Positions 1 through 6,538 of a stretch of 6,855 bases of DNA are shown here, piece after piece. This stretch comes from Alphaproteobacteria bacterium (GTDB lineage: Bacteria > Pseudomonadota > Alphaproteobacteria > Acetobacterales > Acetobacteraceae): positions 1-6,855 of the forward strand of contig JAAFHD010000196.1 in assembly GCA_013298245.1 (NCBI GenBank), in the 5' to 3' direction. The stretch's first letter is position 1. Every line of letters starts with the position of its first letter. Both the position numbers and the translations under genes were made by a program. Below the pieces are notes generated by a model that was given only the letters and a program-made list of their open reading frames with translations, was not told the origin of the DNA and made no database searches.

Positions 1-441
1 GCTGTGCGCCAACTGTCCAAGCTGCGCGAAGCCGGCCCCGACCGCGAGACCACCCACAACGCCGCCGGCGGCTGGATGGTGCTGCTGCTCCTCGCACTGC
101 TGATCATCCAGGCGGTGACCGGCCTGTTCACCTACGACCAGATCTTCACCCGCGGCCCGCTCGCACGCCGCGCGCCGGAATGGTTCGTGGACCTGGCATC
201 GTCCATCCATGTGCGGAATTTCTACTGGCTGCTGGTCGCGGTCGGCATCCATGTCCTGGCGGTGGGTTTCTACCGCGCCAAGAAGGGCCATGACCTGCTG
301 GTGCCAATGATCACCGGCACCAAGGCACTGCCCGCGGACGTGCCCGCACCCAGCATGGCGCCGGCCGGCCTGGGCCTGACCTTGCTGGTGGCGTCCGCCG
401 GGATCGTCTGGGGAATCACGAAGCTGCGTATCGGTTTCTAG
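1..441 (+). CDS. Cytochrome b561-type membrane protein, C-terminal part (5' end outside window)
   Basis: Likely the C-terminal part of a bacterial cytochrome b561 / Ni-Fe-hydrogenase b-type cytochrome (COG3658-like), an inner-membrane haem protein that passes electrons between the quinone pool and a partner redox protein. The frame is open from base 1; the GTG at 4 is probably an internal valine, since family members have two more N-terminal helices. Numbering from that GTG, the family pattern HNAAGGWMV starts at residue 18. Three hydrophobic helices lie at about residues 23-42, 73-92 and 122-141. His69 and His83 are spaced as in the family's conserved histidine positions and are candidate haem ligands. 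A typical MITG motif follows the second helix (about 102-105). It ends in TAG at 439-441, interlocked with the stop of the convergent CoA-transferase gene. The family call is fairly sure; the electron partner is unknown, as it would lie upstream of the window. Confidence 0.85.
   Translation, partial: AVRQLSKLREAGPDRETTHNAAGGWMVLLLLALLIIQAVTGLFTYDQIFTRGPLARRAPEWFVDLASSIHVRNFYWLLVAVGIHVLAVGFYRAKKGHDLLVPMITGTKALPADVPAPSMAPAGLGLTLLVASAGIVWGITKLRIGF
438..441. other. Interlocked convergent stop codons (CTAG)
   Basis: The palindrome CTAG supplies both stops: TAG at 439-441 ends the + strand cytochrome gene and TAG at 440-438 ends the - strand CoA-transferase gene. There is no intergenic space, so no separate terminator can fit between the genes. 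The six other stops visible in the window are all TGA. Confidence 0.95.
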
Positions 442-1628
442 GCACCGAGCGCGGCGATCTCAGCCTCCGAGAAGCCCGCCTCGCGCAGCACATCGGCACT
501 ATCAGCGCCGAGCTTCGGCGCGCCCCGCGCGGGCACGGGGGCCGCGCCATTCACCCGGAACCCCAACCCCAGCAGCCGCCCCACGCCATCCACATCGGCG
601 TGCATGCCACCCGTCTCGGCATAGGGTCCCTGCAGGAATTCATCAGGCCTGCGCACGGGTGCCGCAGGCACACCAAGCGGCGCCAGCAGCGCATCCCATT
701 CCACACTGCCGCGCGCGCCGAACGCGCCCTGCAACGCCGCATCCAAGGCCGGCGTGCCGCACCCACGCAGGATGGCATCAGGTGCGCCGGGCAGCATCGA
801 CAGCCAAGGCGGCGCGGCCCATTCGGCATGCCCCAGCGCGCCACACAAGGCTTCGAACTGCGCGCGTGTATTGGCCGCCGTCGCCAACCACCCATCCGCC
901 GTGCGCCACACGCCACCACCTGGCGAGCCCGCAAATGCCGCCGTGCCGATCCGCCGCGGTGCCACACCTTCCAGCAGGTATCGCCAGGCCGGTGCGGCGG
1001 CCAGCGCGGTCGCCGCATCGGCCATGGAAATGTCGAGATGGATCGGCCCCTCATCACCGCCGCGCCGCCGCAGCACCGCCGACAACAAAGCGATGGCACC
1101 CAGCATGCCGGCGGCCATGTCGATCACCGGCGCGCCCATCTTCACCGGCGGCGCAGTGGGGTCGTCGCCCTGCAGCCACATCAGGCCGGTCGCCGCCTGC
1201 ATCACATGGTCATAGCCAGGCCGCGCGGCCATCGCTCCCGTCTGCCCCCAGGCCGAAATACTGGCGTAGATGATGCGCGGATTGAGCGCGCGAACATCCT
1301 CCGGTCCAAAACCCAACGCCGCCATTTTTCCTGGCCGGAAATTCTCCAGGAACACATCGGCGGTCGGGATCAACCGCCGCAGCGCATCGCGCCCGGCCTC
1401 TGTTTTCAAGTCCAACGCCAGGCTGCGCTTGCCGGCGTTCACGCCATGGAAGGCGGCGGTCAGCCCTTCACGCTCAGGCAGTGTCTCCAGGTCGCGCATC
1501 GCATCGCCCACGGGTGGGCGTTCGATCTTGATCACATCCGCGCCGAGCAACGCCAGGTGATAAGTCGCGTAAGGCCCGGCCAGCACATGCGACAAGTCCA
1601 GCACGCGCAGCCCGGCGAGCGGCATCAT
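438..1628 (-). CDS. CaiB/BaiF family III CoA-transferase
   Basis: Cytoplasmic enzyme of the family III CoA-transferases (formyl-CoA transferase, CaiB, alpha-methylacyl-CoA racemase relatives), which move CoA between carboxylic acids through an aspartyl-CoA intermediate or, in racemases, epimerise acyl-CoAs. The 396-residue product matches the usual length. It opens with PLAGLRVLDLSHVLAGPY (from residue 3), then LGADVIKIE (about 28-36), NAGKRSLALDL (64-74) and ENFRPG (95-100). The segment PGYDHVMQAATGLM carries the likely catalytic aspartate, Asp140. The frame stays open to 1745, but ATG at 1628 is preferred because it begins exactly where the family homology begins and overlaps the monooxygenase stop as ATGA. 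A second ATG follows at 1625. No clear Shine-Dalgarno precedes it, so translation probably depends on coupling to the upstream gene. It is the last gene of the operon. Whether it is a transferase or racemase, and its acyl substrate, cannot be told from sequence. Confidence 0.93.
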   Translation of the reverse strand: MMPLAGLRVLDLSHVLAGPYATYHLALLGADVIKIERPPVGDAMRDLETLPEREGLTAAFHGVNAGKRSLALDLKTEAGRDALRRLIPTADVFLENFRPGKMAALGFGPEDVRALNPRIIYASISAWGQTGAMAARPGYDHVMQAATGLMWLQGDDPTAPPVKMGAPVIDMAAGMLGAIALLSAVLRRRGGDEGPIHLDISMADAATALAAAPAWRYLLEGVAPRRIGTAAFAGSPGGGVWRTADGWLATAANTRAQFEALCGALGHAEWAAPPWLSMLPGAPDAILRGCGTPALDAALQGAFGARGSVEWDALLAPLGVPAAPVRRPDEFLQGPYAETGGMHADVDGVGRLLGLGFRVNGAAPVPARGAPKLGADSADVLREAGFSEAEIAALGA

Positions 1629-3364
1629 GGCACAAGGCCCAGTTCGCAGCCCTGAATGCCCAATGCCAGATACTTCGAATAGGCACGGCATTGCGCGAAG
1701 GAACCGCCGGTGAACCACAGGCCGTGTTGCGGCGTGCGGCACCACATGTTGCGCAGTTCCTGCGTGGCGGAATCGAAGCCCCAGACCTGGCCGACGCGCG
1801 TGGCAATATCGGCGCCGAAGAACTGCTCCACCATGTGGTGCTGGCCCTTGTAGCCGGTGGCCAGAACGATGAGCTCGGCGTCGCGCGTGGTGCCGTCCTT
1901 CATGGTGGCACCATGGCGCGTGAAGGCCGCGATGTCCGCGTATTGGATCAGCGAAATCTCGCGCCGGATCAGCAGTTCTGAGCAGCCGACATTGAAGTAG
2001 TAGCCGCCTCCGCGGTTGCGGTATTTCAGCGGCCAGCCGGTGTCGTCCTCGCCGAATTCCAGGCGGAAGCCGACGGCCGCCAGGCCTTCCAGCATCTCGC
2101 GGTCCAGCTCCTTGGTGCGCGCGGTGATGAGCTTGTGCGACTGGCGCATCACCGGCAGCGGGAAGGAGAGGTTGATGATGTCGCGATCCTCGATCGAGGG
2201 GCCGGGGCCGTAGAACACCTCATCGTATAATTGCGCGCTGGGTTCGATGTTGGTGATCAAAGTGGGGCTGCGCTGGACCATCGTCACCAGCGCGCCATTG
2301 CCATGCAAATCCTGCGCGATGTCGTGCGCGGAGGTGCCGGTGCCGAACACCATCACATGCTTGCCGCGCCAGGGCGCGCCGTCCTTGAACTGGCTGGAAT
2401 GCAGCACGGGGCCGGCGAAATTCTTCAGCGTCTGGATCACCGGGATGGATGGCACGGCGCTGACGGAAGCGGCCATGATGATGTGGCGCGGGCGCATGAT
2501 GCGCGTGCTGCCATCGGCGCGCTTCAGCAGCACTTCCCAATGGTCGCCCGCGCGCGTGGCACCTTCGAAACTGGTCTCGGTCCAGAAGTCGATCTCCATC
2601 GTCTCGACATAGGATTCCAGCCAGTTGGCGATCTTGTCCTTGGGGATGTAGCGCGGCCAGGTGCGCGGGAATGGCAGGTAGGGCAGGTGGTTGCTGTCGA
2701 GCGAATTGTGCAGCTTCAACCCATGGTAGCGCAGGCGCCAATTGTCGCCGATGCGCTTCATCCGATCGACGATCAGCGCATCCACGCCAATCGCGCGCAG
2801 ACGCGCGGCCGCGGTGATGCCGGCATGCCCGCCACCCACGATCAGCACCGCAGGCTCGCGGTCCTCATAGCGCTGGGCGGCGCGGCGGCGGTCGAGCCAG
2901 TTGGGGCCTTGGAATTCGCGCTCGAAAGGTGGTTCCTCACGCGCCTCTCGCGCCGCGTCTTCGTCATGACCCTCGATGGCGTCGAGAGTGGTCAGCAGCG
3001 TCCATGCACGGTCATCGCCATCGCGCATGCGCAGCAGCGCCGCACCCCGACCAACCGGTGTTTCGAAGCGCAGCAATGCCTCGACGCAAGGCTCACCCGC
3101 GCGCGTCAGATGGCGCGGTGCGGCGCGCGCGGGGTCGATGGCGAAGCTGCTGCCGGGCATCGCGCGCGCCAGCGCCACGCCGGCGGTCGCGGCGCCAGAA
3201 TGCGTCATGATCTCCCAGGACAGGCCCAGCACATCGCGCCAATGGCCGTCCGGCGTGAAGCACTCGGCGATGCGCGTGGCATCGCGCGCGGCCATCGCCG
3301 CGTTGAAGCGCGCGAGCCAGCCGCGCAGCACCGCATCCGCGCCCATATCGATGGCTGCATTCAT
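1625..3364 (-). CDS. FAD/NADPH-dependent monooxygenase with N-terminal NTF2/SnoaL-like domain
   Basis: A 579-residue flavoprotein of the class B flavin monooxygenase type (FMO/BVMO/YUCCA-like), cytoplasmic, expected to use NADPH and O2 to oxygenate a small organic substrate through C4a-hydroperoxyflavin. Residues about 8-130 look like an NTF2/SnoaL-like cone domain (FxxDGHWRDVLGLSWE-type segment near 36-51). After a charged linker comes the FAD Rossmann motif GGGHAG (177-182), then GDNWRLRY (206-213). The FMO fingerprint FxGxxxHxxxF is intact at Phe316-Phe326 (His322). The NADPH site GTGTSA is at 341-346 and the LATGY motif at 501-505. The ATG at 3364 is well supported by GGAGG eight bases upstream. 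It follows the hydrolase gene by 45 bases and overlaps the CoA-transferase start by four. The enzyme class is clear from the motifs; N- or S-oxygenation, Baeyer-Villiger activity or oxidative decarboxylation cannot be distinguished. Confidence 0.92.
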   Translation of the reverse strand: MNAAIDMGADAVLRGWLARFNAAMAARDATRIAECFTPDGHWRDVLGLSWEIMTHSGAATAGVALARAMPGSSFAIDPARAAPRHLTRAGEPCVEALLRFETPVGRGAALLRMRDGDDRAWTLLTTLDAIEGHDEDAAREAREEPPFEREFQGPNWLDRRRAAQRYEDREPAVLIVGGGHAGITAAARLRAIGVDALIVDRMKRIGDNWRLRYHGLKLHNSLDSNHLPYLPFPRTWPRYIPKDKIANWLESYVETMEIDFWTETSFEGATRAGDHWEVLLKRADGSTRIMRPRHIIMAASVSAVPSIPVIQTLKNFAGPVLHSSQFKDGAPWRGKHVMVFGTGTSAHDIAQDLHGNGALVTMVQRSPTLITNIEPSAQLYDEVFYGPGPSIEDRDIINLSFPLPVMRQSHKLITARTKELDREMLEGLAAVGFRLEFGEDDTGWPLKYRNRGGGYYFNVGCSELLIRREISLIQYADIAAFTRHGATMKDGTTRDAELIVLATGYKGQHHMVEQFFGADIATRVGQVWGFDSATQELRNMWCRTPQHGLWFTGGSFAQCRAYSKYLALGIQGCELGLVP

Positions 3365-3372
3365 GGCCTTGT

Positions 3373-3377
3373 CCTCC
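3373..3377 (-). promoter_or_regulatory. Shine-Dalgarno of the monooxygenase gene
   Basis: GGAGG on the - strand, eight bases before the ATG at 3364. It fixes the monooxygenase start and lets the gene be translated independently of the hydrolase gene. The surrounding 45-base gap (3365-3409) holds no recognisable promoter or hairpin terminator. Confidence 0.85.
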
Positions 3378-3409
3378 GGCAGCGATGAAAAACGTGCGGG
3401 TCGCGCGCG

Positions 3410-4246
3410 TCAACCGAACAGGATCGCAGCCGCCCGTTCGGCCATGCCGGCGTTGGAATGCGCGACACCAGGCACCGTGCCGAGACCCCAGTTGCAGGGC
3501 ACGCCCGCGGCCATGGCAGCCGCGTGGAAATTGCGCCCGCGCTCCAGCCGATGCGCGCCCTGCCGCATGGCGGGCGCGCTGCGGCGCAGCTGCGGGTGCG
3601 CCGGGTCGTTGTCTTCTTCGCCCAGCAGCACCGTCAGTGGAAAAGCGAGTGCTGCGCGCAGCGCGGCCGCATCCAGGTCCAACCCGCCCAGACCATACGG
3701 GTATGCGATCGACCGGTCGGGCCATGAATAGAAGCCCGCATTGGCAGCCACGATGCGCGTCGCACCCAGACCGCCGCACAGCAGCAGCGTGCGGTGCACG
3801 AATTGCGAGCCGGCGGAATGGCCATACAGTAGATAGCCGCCGGTGCTGTTGTCGCCAGCCGCGCGACGTGCCGCGGCGACCGCTCGCGGAAGCGCATGGA
3901 AGGTCCATTGCTCGCGCGGCACATGGCGCGCGCGGCCTTCGTTGTAGGCGTCCGAGCCGGGATACTGCGCGTGGCTGAATTCGGGGCAGACCAGCAGCGC
4001 GTTGCGGGCATCCGCGATGGGCGCCCAGGTGTCGCGATAGCCGTCGGCGTTGCGGCTCGCGCCATGCAGCGCGACCAGCACCGTGCCGCCCGGGCGCCAG
4101 GCGGCGGGCTTGTGCAGCCAGATGGGCATGTCGCCGGTGGCGGTCGGTTCGGCGAAGACCATGCGCGAACTGCCCGCGGGCATCGGCGCCTGCGCAAGCG
4201 CGGGTGCGGCCAGGCCCATCAGCAGCACGCGGCGGTCAATTGGCAT
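3410..4246 (-). CDS. Exported alpha/beta-fold serine hydrolase
   Basis: A 278-residue alpha/beta hydrolase, probably exported to the periplasm, that would cleave an ester or similar bond. The N-terminus has two arginines, a hydrophobic run and an ALA-QA cleavage-like site around residue 18; the RR before the hydrophobic stretch is reminiscent of a Tat signal, but it is short. The oxyanion-hole segment is LVALHGASRNADGY (57-70), the nucleophile elbow is GHSAG with Ser144, a plausible acid is Asp212 or Asp214 in GEEDND, and the likely catalytic His263 lies in VAHSNAG. The overall pattern resembles small polyester-depolymerase or carboxylesterase-like hydrolases, but the substrate is unknown. 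The open frame reaches back to 4519; the ATG at 4246 is chosen because the signal peptide starts there and AAGGA lies ten bases upstream. This start overlaps the end of the preceding BUG gene by 11 bases, which suggests coupled translation. Confidence 0.85.
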   Translation of the reverse strand: MPIDRRVLLMGLAAPALAQAPMPAGSSRMVFAEPTATGDMPIWLHKPAAWRPGGTVLVALHGASRNADGYRDTWAPIADARNALLVCPEFSHAQYPGSDAYNEGRARHVPREQWTFHALPRAVAAARRAAGDNSTGGYLLYGHSAGSQFVHRTLLLCGGLGATRIVAANAGFYSWPDRSIAYPYGLGGLDLDAAALRAALAFPLTVLLGEEDNDPAHPQLRRSAPAMRQGAHRLERGRNFHAAAMAAGVPCNWGLGTVPGVAHSNAGMAERAAAILFG

Positions 4247-5204
4247 CCAGCTGCAATCCTTCGCGGCGAAGCACTTCGCCCCAGCGGGTAATCTGCGATT
4301 GGACGAAGGTGGAAAATTCTTCGGGCGTATTGGCGAAGGCGGTGCCGCCCAGCTCGGAAAAACGCTGGCGCGTGGCGGGCATATCGAGCAGGGCGCGGAT
4401 ATCGGCGTTGATGCCGCGCAGCGCTGTGTCCGGCAGGCCGGGTGGCGCGAAAATGCCGAACCAGGTCGAGACATCGAAATCCGCGAGCGGCCCGCCGGCC
4501 TCGCGCAGCGCGGGCACATCGGGCAGCTGCGGGCTGCGTTCGGCGCTGGTGACGGCGATCGCGCGCACGCGGCCGGCGCGCACCAGTTCCATGATGCCGG
4601 TCAGGTTGTCGATGGCGAATTGCACATTGCCGGCCAGCAGATCCACCTGCATCGGTGCGCTGCCGCGGAAGGGGACGTGCGTGGCCTGTTCGCCCAGAAG
4701 TTGCAGCATCCAGACGGGTGTGAGGTGCGTCGATTGTCCCACGCCCGTGCTGCCGAACGCCGCGCGCCCGCGCTGCGCGCGCAGCCACGCAAGAAAACCC
4801 GGCAGGTCGCGCGCCGGCACGTCGTTGTTCACCGCCAGCAGGTTCGGGCCGCGGATGGTGCCGATCACCGGCACCTGCTGCGCGGGCGTGTAGGGCATGT
4901 TGCGGAACAGCGAATAGGCGATGGCCTGGCTGCCGATATTGCCGGAGAGAAGCGTGGTGCCGTCAGGGCGCGCGCGCGACATCTCGGCGCTGCCGATGGT
5001 GCCACCCGCGCCGGGACGGTTTTCGACCACCACCGGGCTGCCCCACAGCGCCTGCAAATGCTGGGCGACGAGGCGGCCGATGATGTCCGTCGTGCCACCT
5101 GGCGCGACCGGCACGATGATGCGCACGGGGCCGGGCGGGCGCCAGGCTTGGGCGAAGGCGGGCGCTGCCACGAAAGGCAGCGCAAGGGCAGCGCGGCGCT
5201 GCAT
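4236..5204 (-). CDS. TctC/BUG family periplasmic solute-binding protein (tandem copy 1)
   Basis: A 322-residue tripartite tricarboxylate transporter receptor (BUG family), a periplasmic protein that binds small, often carboxylate, ligands and in TTT systems passes them to a TctA/TctB permease. Residues 1-20 are a signal peptide (twin Arg, hydrophobic run, AFA-QA cleavage-like site). The mature part begins with the VRIIVPVAPGGTTD loop (27-40) that lines the ligand site in this family, followed by VENRPGAGGTIG (60-71), LSGNIGSQAIAYSLF (86-100), GSTGVGQSTHL (151-161), ATHVPFRGSAPMQVDLLAGNV (174-194) and RAIAVTSAERSPQLPDVPALRE (214-235). Length and motif order are normal for the family. The ATG at 5204 shares its A with the stop of the upstream paralogue (TGATG), so it is likely coupled; the Shine-Dalgarno is weak. 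No permease gene is in the window, so it may be an orphan receptor. The ligand is unknown. Confidence 0.95.
   Translation of the reverse strand: MQRRAALALPFVAAPAFAQAWRPPGPVRIIVPVAPGGTTDIIGRLVAQHLQALWGSPVVVENRPGAGGTIGSAEMSRARPDGTTLLSGNIGSQAIAYSLFRNMPYTPAQQVPVIGTIRGPNLLAVNNDVPARDLPGFLAWLRAQRGRAAFGSTGVGQSTHLTPVWMLQLLGEQATHVPFRGSAPMQVDLLAGNVQFAIDNLTGIMELVRAGRVRAIAVTSAERSPQLPDVPALREAGGPLADFDVSTWFGIFAPPGLPDTALRGINADIRALLDMPATRQRFSELGGTAFANTPEEFSTFVQSQITRWGEVLRREGLQLDAN
4891..4924. repeat. 34-base direct repeat, copy in BUG gene 1
   Basis: Identical over 34 bases to 5856-5889 in the neighbouring paralogue, with different bases at both flanks. It encodes AIAYSLFRNMPY in both proteins, including identical codons at synonymous positions. 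It marks a duplicated or gene-converted segment rather than a mobile element. Confidence 0.9.
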
Positions 5205-6178
5205 CACGACACGTCCATCTGCAGGCCTTCGCGGCGGATGACGGCAGCCCATTTTTCCGTCTCGGCGGCGACGAAGCGGCCGAAATCCTCTGGCGTTCCG
5301 GGCATCGGCACGCCGCCCATTTCGGTGAAGCGGCGGCGGGTTTCCTCGGTGTTCAGCAGGCCGTTGATTTCGGCGTTCAGCACACGCAGCGCGGCTGCGG
5401 GAATGCCGGCACGGGCGAACATGCCGAACCAGGTGTTCACCTCGTAATTCGCCAGTTGCGGCATGGTCTCGCGCACGGGCGGCAGCTCTGGCATCTGCGC
5501 GTTGCGGTCGGCGCTGGTCACGGCCAGCGCGCGCACCTGGCCCGCACGGATCTGCTGCACGGATGTGGTGAGGTTGTCGAAGCTGAAGCGCACATTGCCG
5601 GCGATCAGATCCATCATCAGTGGGCCGGCGCCACGGAAGGGCACATGCGTCGCCTCCGTGCCCGTCAGCTGCGTGAACCACACGCCCGACAGATGCGGTG
5701 ATTGCCCCACGCCCGAAGACCCATAGGGCAGCCCCGGATTGCGACGCAGATATTCCACGAATTCCGGCACCGTGCGCGCGGGGATCGAGGGGTGCACCAG
5801 CAGCACATTCGGCCCGCGGATCATGTTGCCCACCGGCTGCAGATCGGCCGCGCGATAGGGCATGTTGCGGAACAGCGAATAGGCGATGGATTGCGGCCCG
5901 ATATTGCCCGAGAGCAGCGTCAGCCCATCAGGTGCTCCGCGCAGCACTTCCATCGTGCCGATGGTGCCGCCGCCGCCCGAGCGGTTGTCGGCCACCACAT
6001 TCACGCCGAAGCGGCCTTGCAGGTGCTGCGCCAGCATGCGCGCCATGATGTCGGTGGTGCCGCCGGGTGCGGCGGGCACCACGATGCGCATCTGCGCGCC
6101 CGGGCGCCATTCCTGCGCGCGGGCCGATAGCGGTGCCAGAAGCAAAGGTGCTGCAAGCGCCTGGCGGCGATGGATCAT
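5204..6178 (-). CDS. TctC/BUG family periplasmic solute-binding protein (tandem copy 2)
   Basis: A 324-residue BUG family receptor, close paralogue of the next gene downstream. The signal peptide covers about residues 1-21 (HRR near the start, hydrophobic core, ARA-QE cleavage-like site). The ligand-loop motif is MRIVVPAAPGGTTD (30-43), followed by ADNRSGGGGTIG (63-74), LLSGNIGPQSIAYSLF (88-103), GSSGVGQSPHL (153-163), ATHVPFRGAGPLMMDLIAGNV (176-196) and RALAVTSADR (216-225). The ATG at 6178 is fixed by AGGAGG seven bases upstream and by the signal peptide. It follows the TfoX-type gene by 42 bases and its TGA overlaps the start of the downstream copy by one base. Both copies end with a similar REGLQ(L/M)D tail. 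Retention of two intact paralogues suggests related but different ligands, or one acting as a signal receptor; this is inference. Confidence 0.95.
   Translation of the reverse strand: MIHRRQALAAPLLLAPLSARAQEWRPGAQMRIVVPAAPGGTTDIMARMLAQHLQGRFGVNVVADNRSGGGGTIGTMEVLRGAPDGLTLLSGNIGPQSIAYSLFRNMPYRAADLQPVGNMIRGPNVLLVHPSIPARTVPEFVEYLRRNPGLPYGSSGVGQSPHLSGVWFTQLTGTEATHVPFRGAGPLMMDLIAGNVRFSFDNLTTSVQQIRAGQVRALAVTSADRNAQMPELPPVRETMPQLANYEVNTWFGMFARAGIPAAALRVLNAEINGLLNTEETRRRFTEMGGVPMPGTPEDFGRFVAAETEKWAAVIRREGLQMDVS
5856..5889. repeat. 34-base direct repeat, copy in BUG gene 2
   Basis: Second copy of the 34-base identical stretch at 4891-4924, 965 bases away in the same orientation. It lies at the equivalent protein position (IAYSLFRNMPY) in the paralogous gene. 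Confidence 0.9.
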
Positions 6179-6185
6179 GCGGGTT

Positions 6186-6191
6186 CCTCCT
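6186..6191 (-). promoter_or_regulatory. Shine-Dalgarno of BUG gene 2
   Basis: AGGAGG on the - strand, seven bases before the ATG at 6178, a near-consensus site. The 42-base gap it sits in (6179-6220) shows no hairpin terminator or recognisable promoter, so transcription probably runs through from the TfoX-type gene. Confidence 0.88.
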
Positions 6192-6220
6192 GTTTGGCGG
6201 GAGTGTGCATGAGGCCGCGT

Positions 6221-6538
6221 TCAGCGGGAAGTGTTGCGCTTTGGCTTGGGCGGCGGCAGCGCGGCCGCGACGCGGCGTAGCAATGCGGCGAGTGTGGTGC
6301 CATCCTCCCAGGCATCGGGCGGGATGCGCCAATGCGGCTTGGCGCCCTTGTAGGGTGGGCACATCTCCATCGCCGGCGGCGCGGCACCGACGGGCTTCAC
6401 GAACAACACATCATCGCAGACCAACCCGACCACGCGCCCATCGCAATACAGCGCATATTCGCCGAACATTTTTCGCGCGGTGACGGCGCCCGCCGCCTGT
6501 TCCAGCAGGAAGGCGATGGTGGCGGCGGACGTCGCCAT
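6221..6538 (-). CDS. TfoX/Sxy N-terminal-domain protein
   Basis: A 105-residue cytoplasmic protein that resembles the TfoX/Sxy N-terminal domain alone. The diagnostic segment is ARKMFGEYALYCDGRVVGLVCDD followed by LFVKP (from residue 21 to about 49), with a helical N-terminus and a Pro/Lys-rich tail (PPPKPKR, 95-101). In gammaproteobacteria Sxy/TfoX co-activates CRP-dependent competence genes, but single-domain members are widespread and mostly uncharacterised, so a competence role should not be assumed. The frame stays open upstream to 6766, but the ATG at 6538 is preferred because the domain begins just after it and its A is shared with the TGA of the preceding BUG gene (TGATG). The Shine-Dalgarno is weak, so coupling is likely. 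Its place between BUG transporter genes is unexpected; it may be a regulator or just a passenger of the operon. Confidence 0.85.
   Translation of the reverse strand: MATSAATIAFLLEQAAGAVTARKMFGEYALYCDGRVVGLVCDDVLFVKPVGAAPPAMEMCPPYKGAKPHWRIPPDAWEDGTTLAALLRRVAAALPPPKPKRNTSR

Noticed and set aside
600..1655. Long + strand open frame (351 codons) opposite the CoA-transferase gene
   Set aside because: Its translation is rich in Arg, His and Gln with no recognisable domain or membrane/signal pattern, and it lies antisense to a gene with clear family motifs; typical of GC-rich shadow frames.
1629..1745. N-terminal extension of the CoA-transferase frame upstream of 1628
   Set aside because: The extra 39 codons overlap the monooxygenase C-terminus, lack family homology, and the ATGA junction at 1628 gives the normal protein length.
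2231..3388. Long + strand open frame (385 codons) opposite the monooxygenase gene
   Set aside because: No motif in the translation, composition typical of an antisense frame in high-GC DNA, and the opposite strand carries intact FAD and NADPH motifs.
3365..3409. Possible internal promoter or terminator between hydrolase and monooxygenase genes
   Set aside because: The 45 bases contain only a clear Shine-Dalgarno; no -35/-10 pair or stem-loop with a T run could be seen.
4247..4519. N-terminal extension of the hydrolase frame upstream of 4246
   Set aside because: It lies within the end of the BUG gene in another frame, with a Pro/Ser/Arg-rich translation, and would bury the signal peptide.
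4050..5447. Very long + strand open frame (465 codons) spanning parts of three - strand genes
   Set aside because: It crosses the boundaries of three well-supported genes and encodes a low-information Arg/Ala/Gly/His-rich product; it is a shadow frame.
6221..6538. Naming the small gene tfoX/sxy as a competence regulator
   Set aside because: Only the N-terminal domain is present, no competence genes are nearby, and the family is functionally diverse, so the symbol was not assigned.
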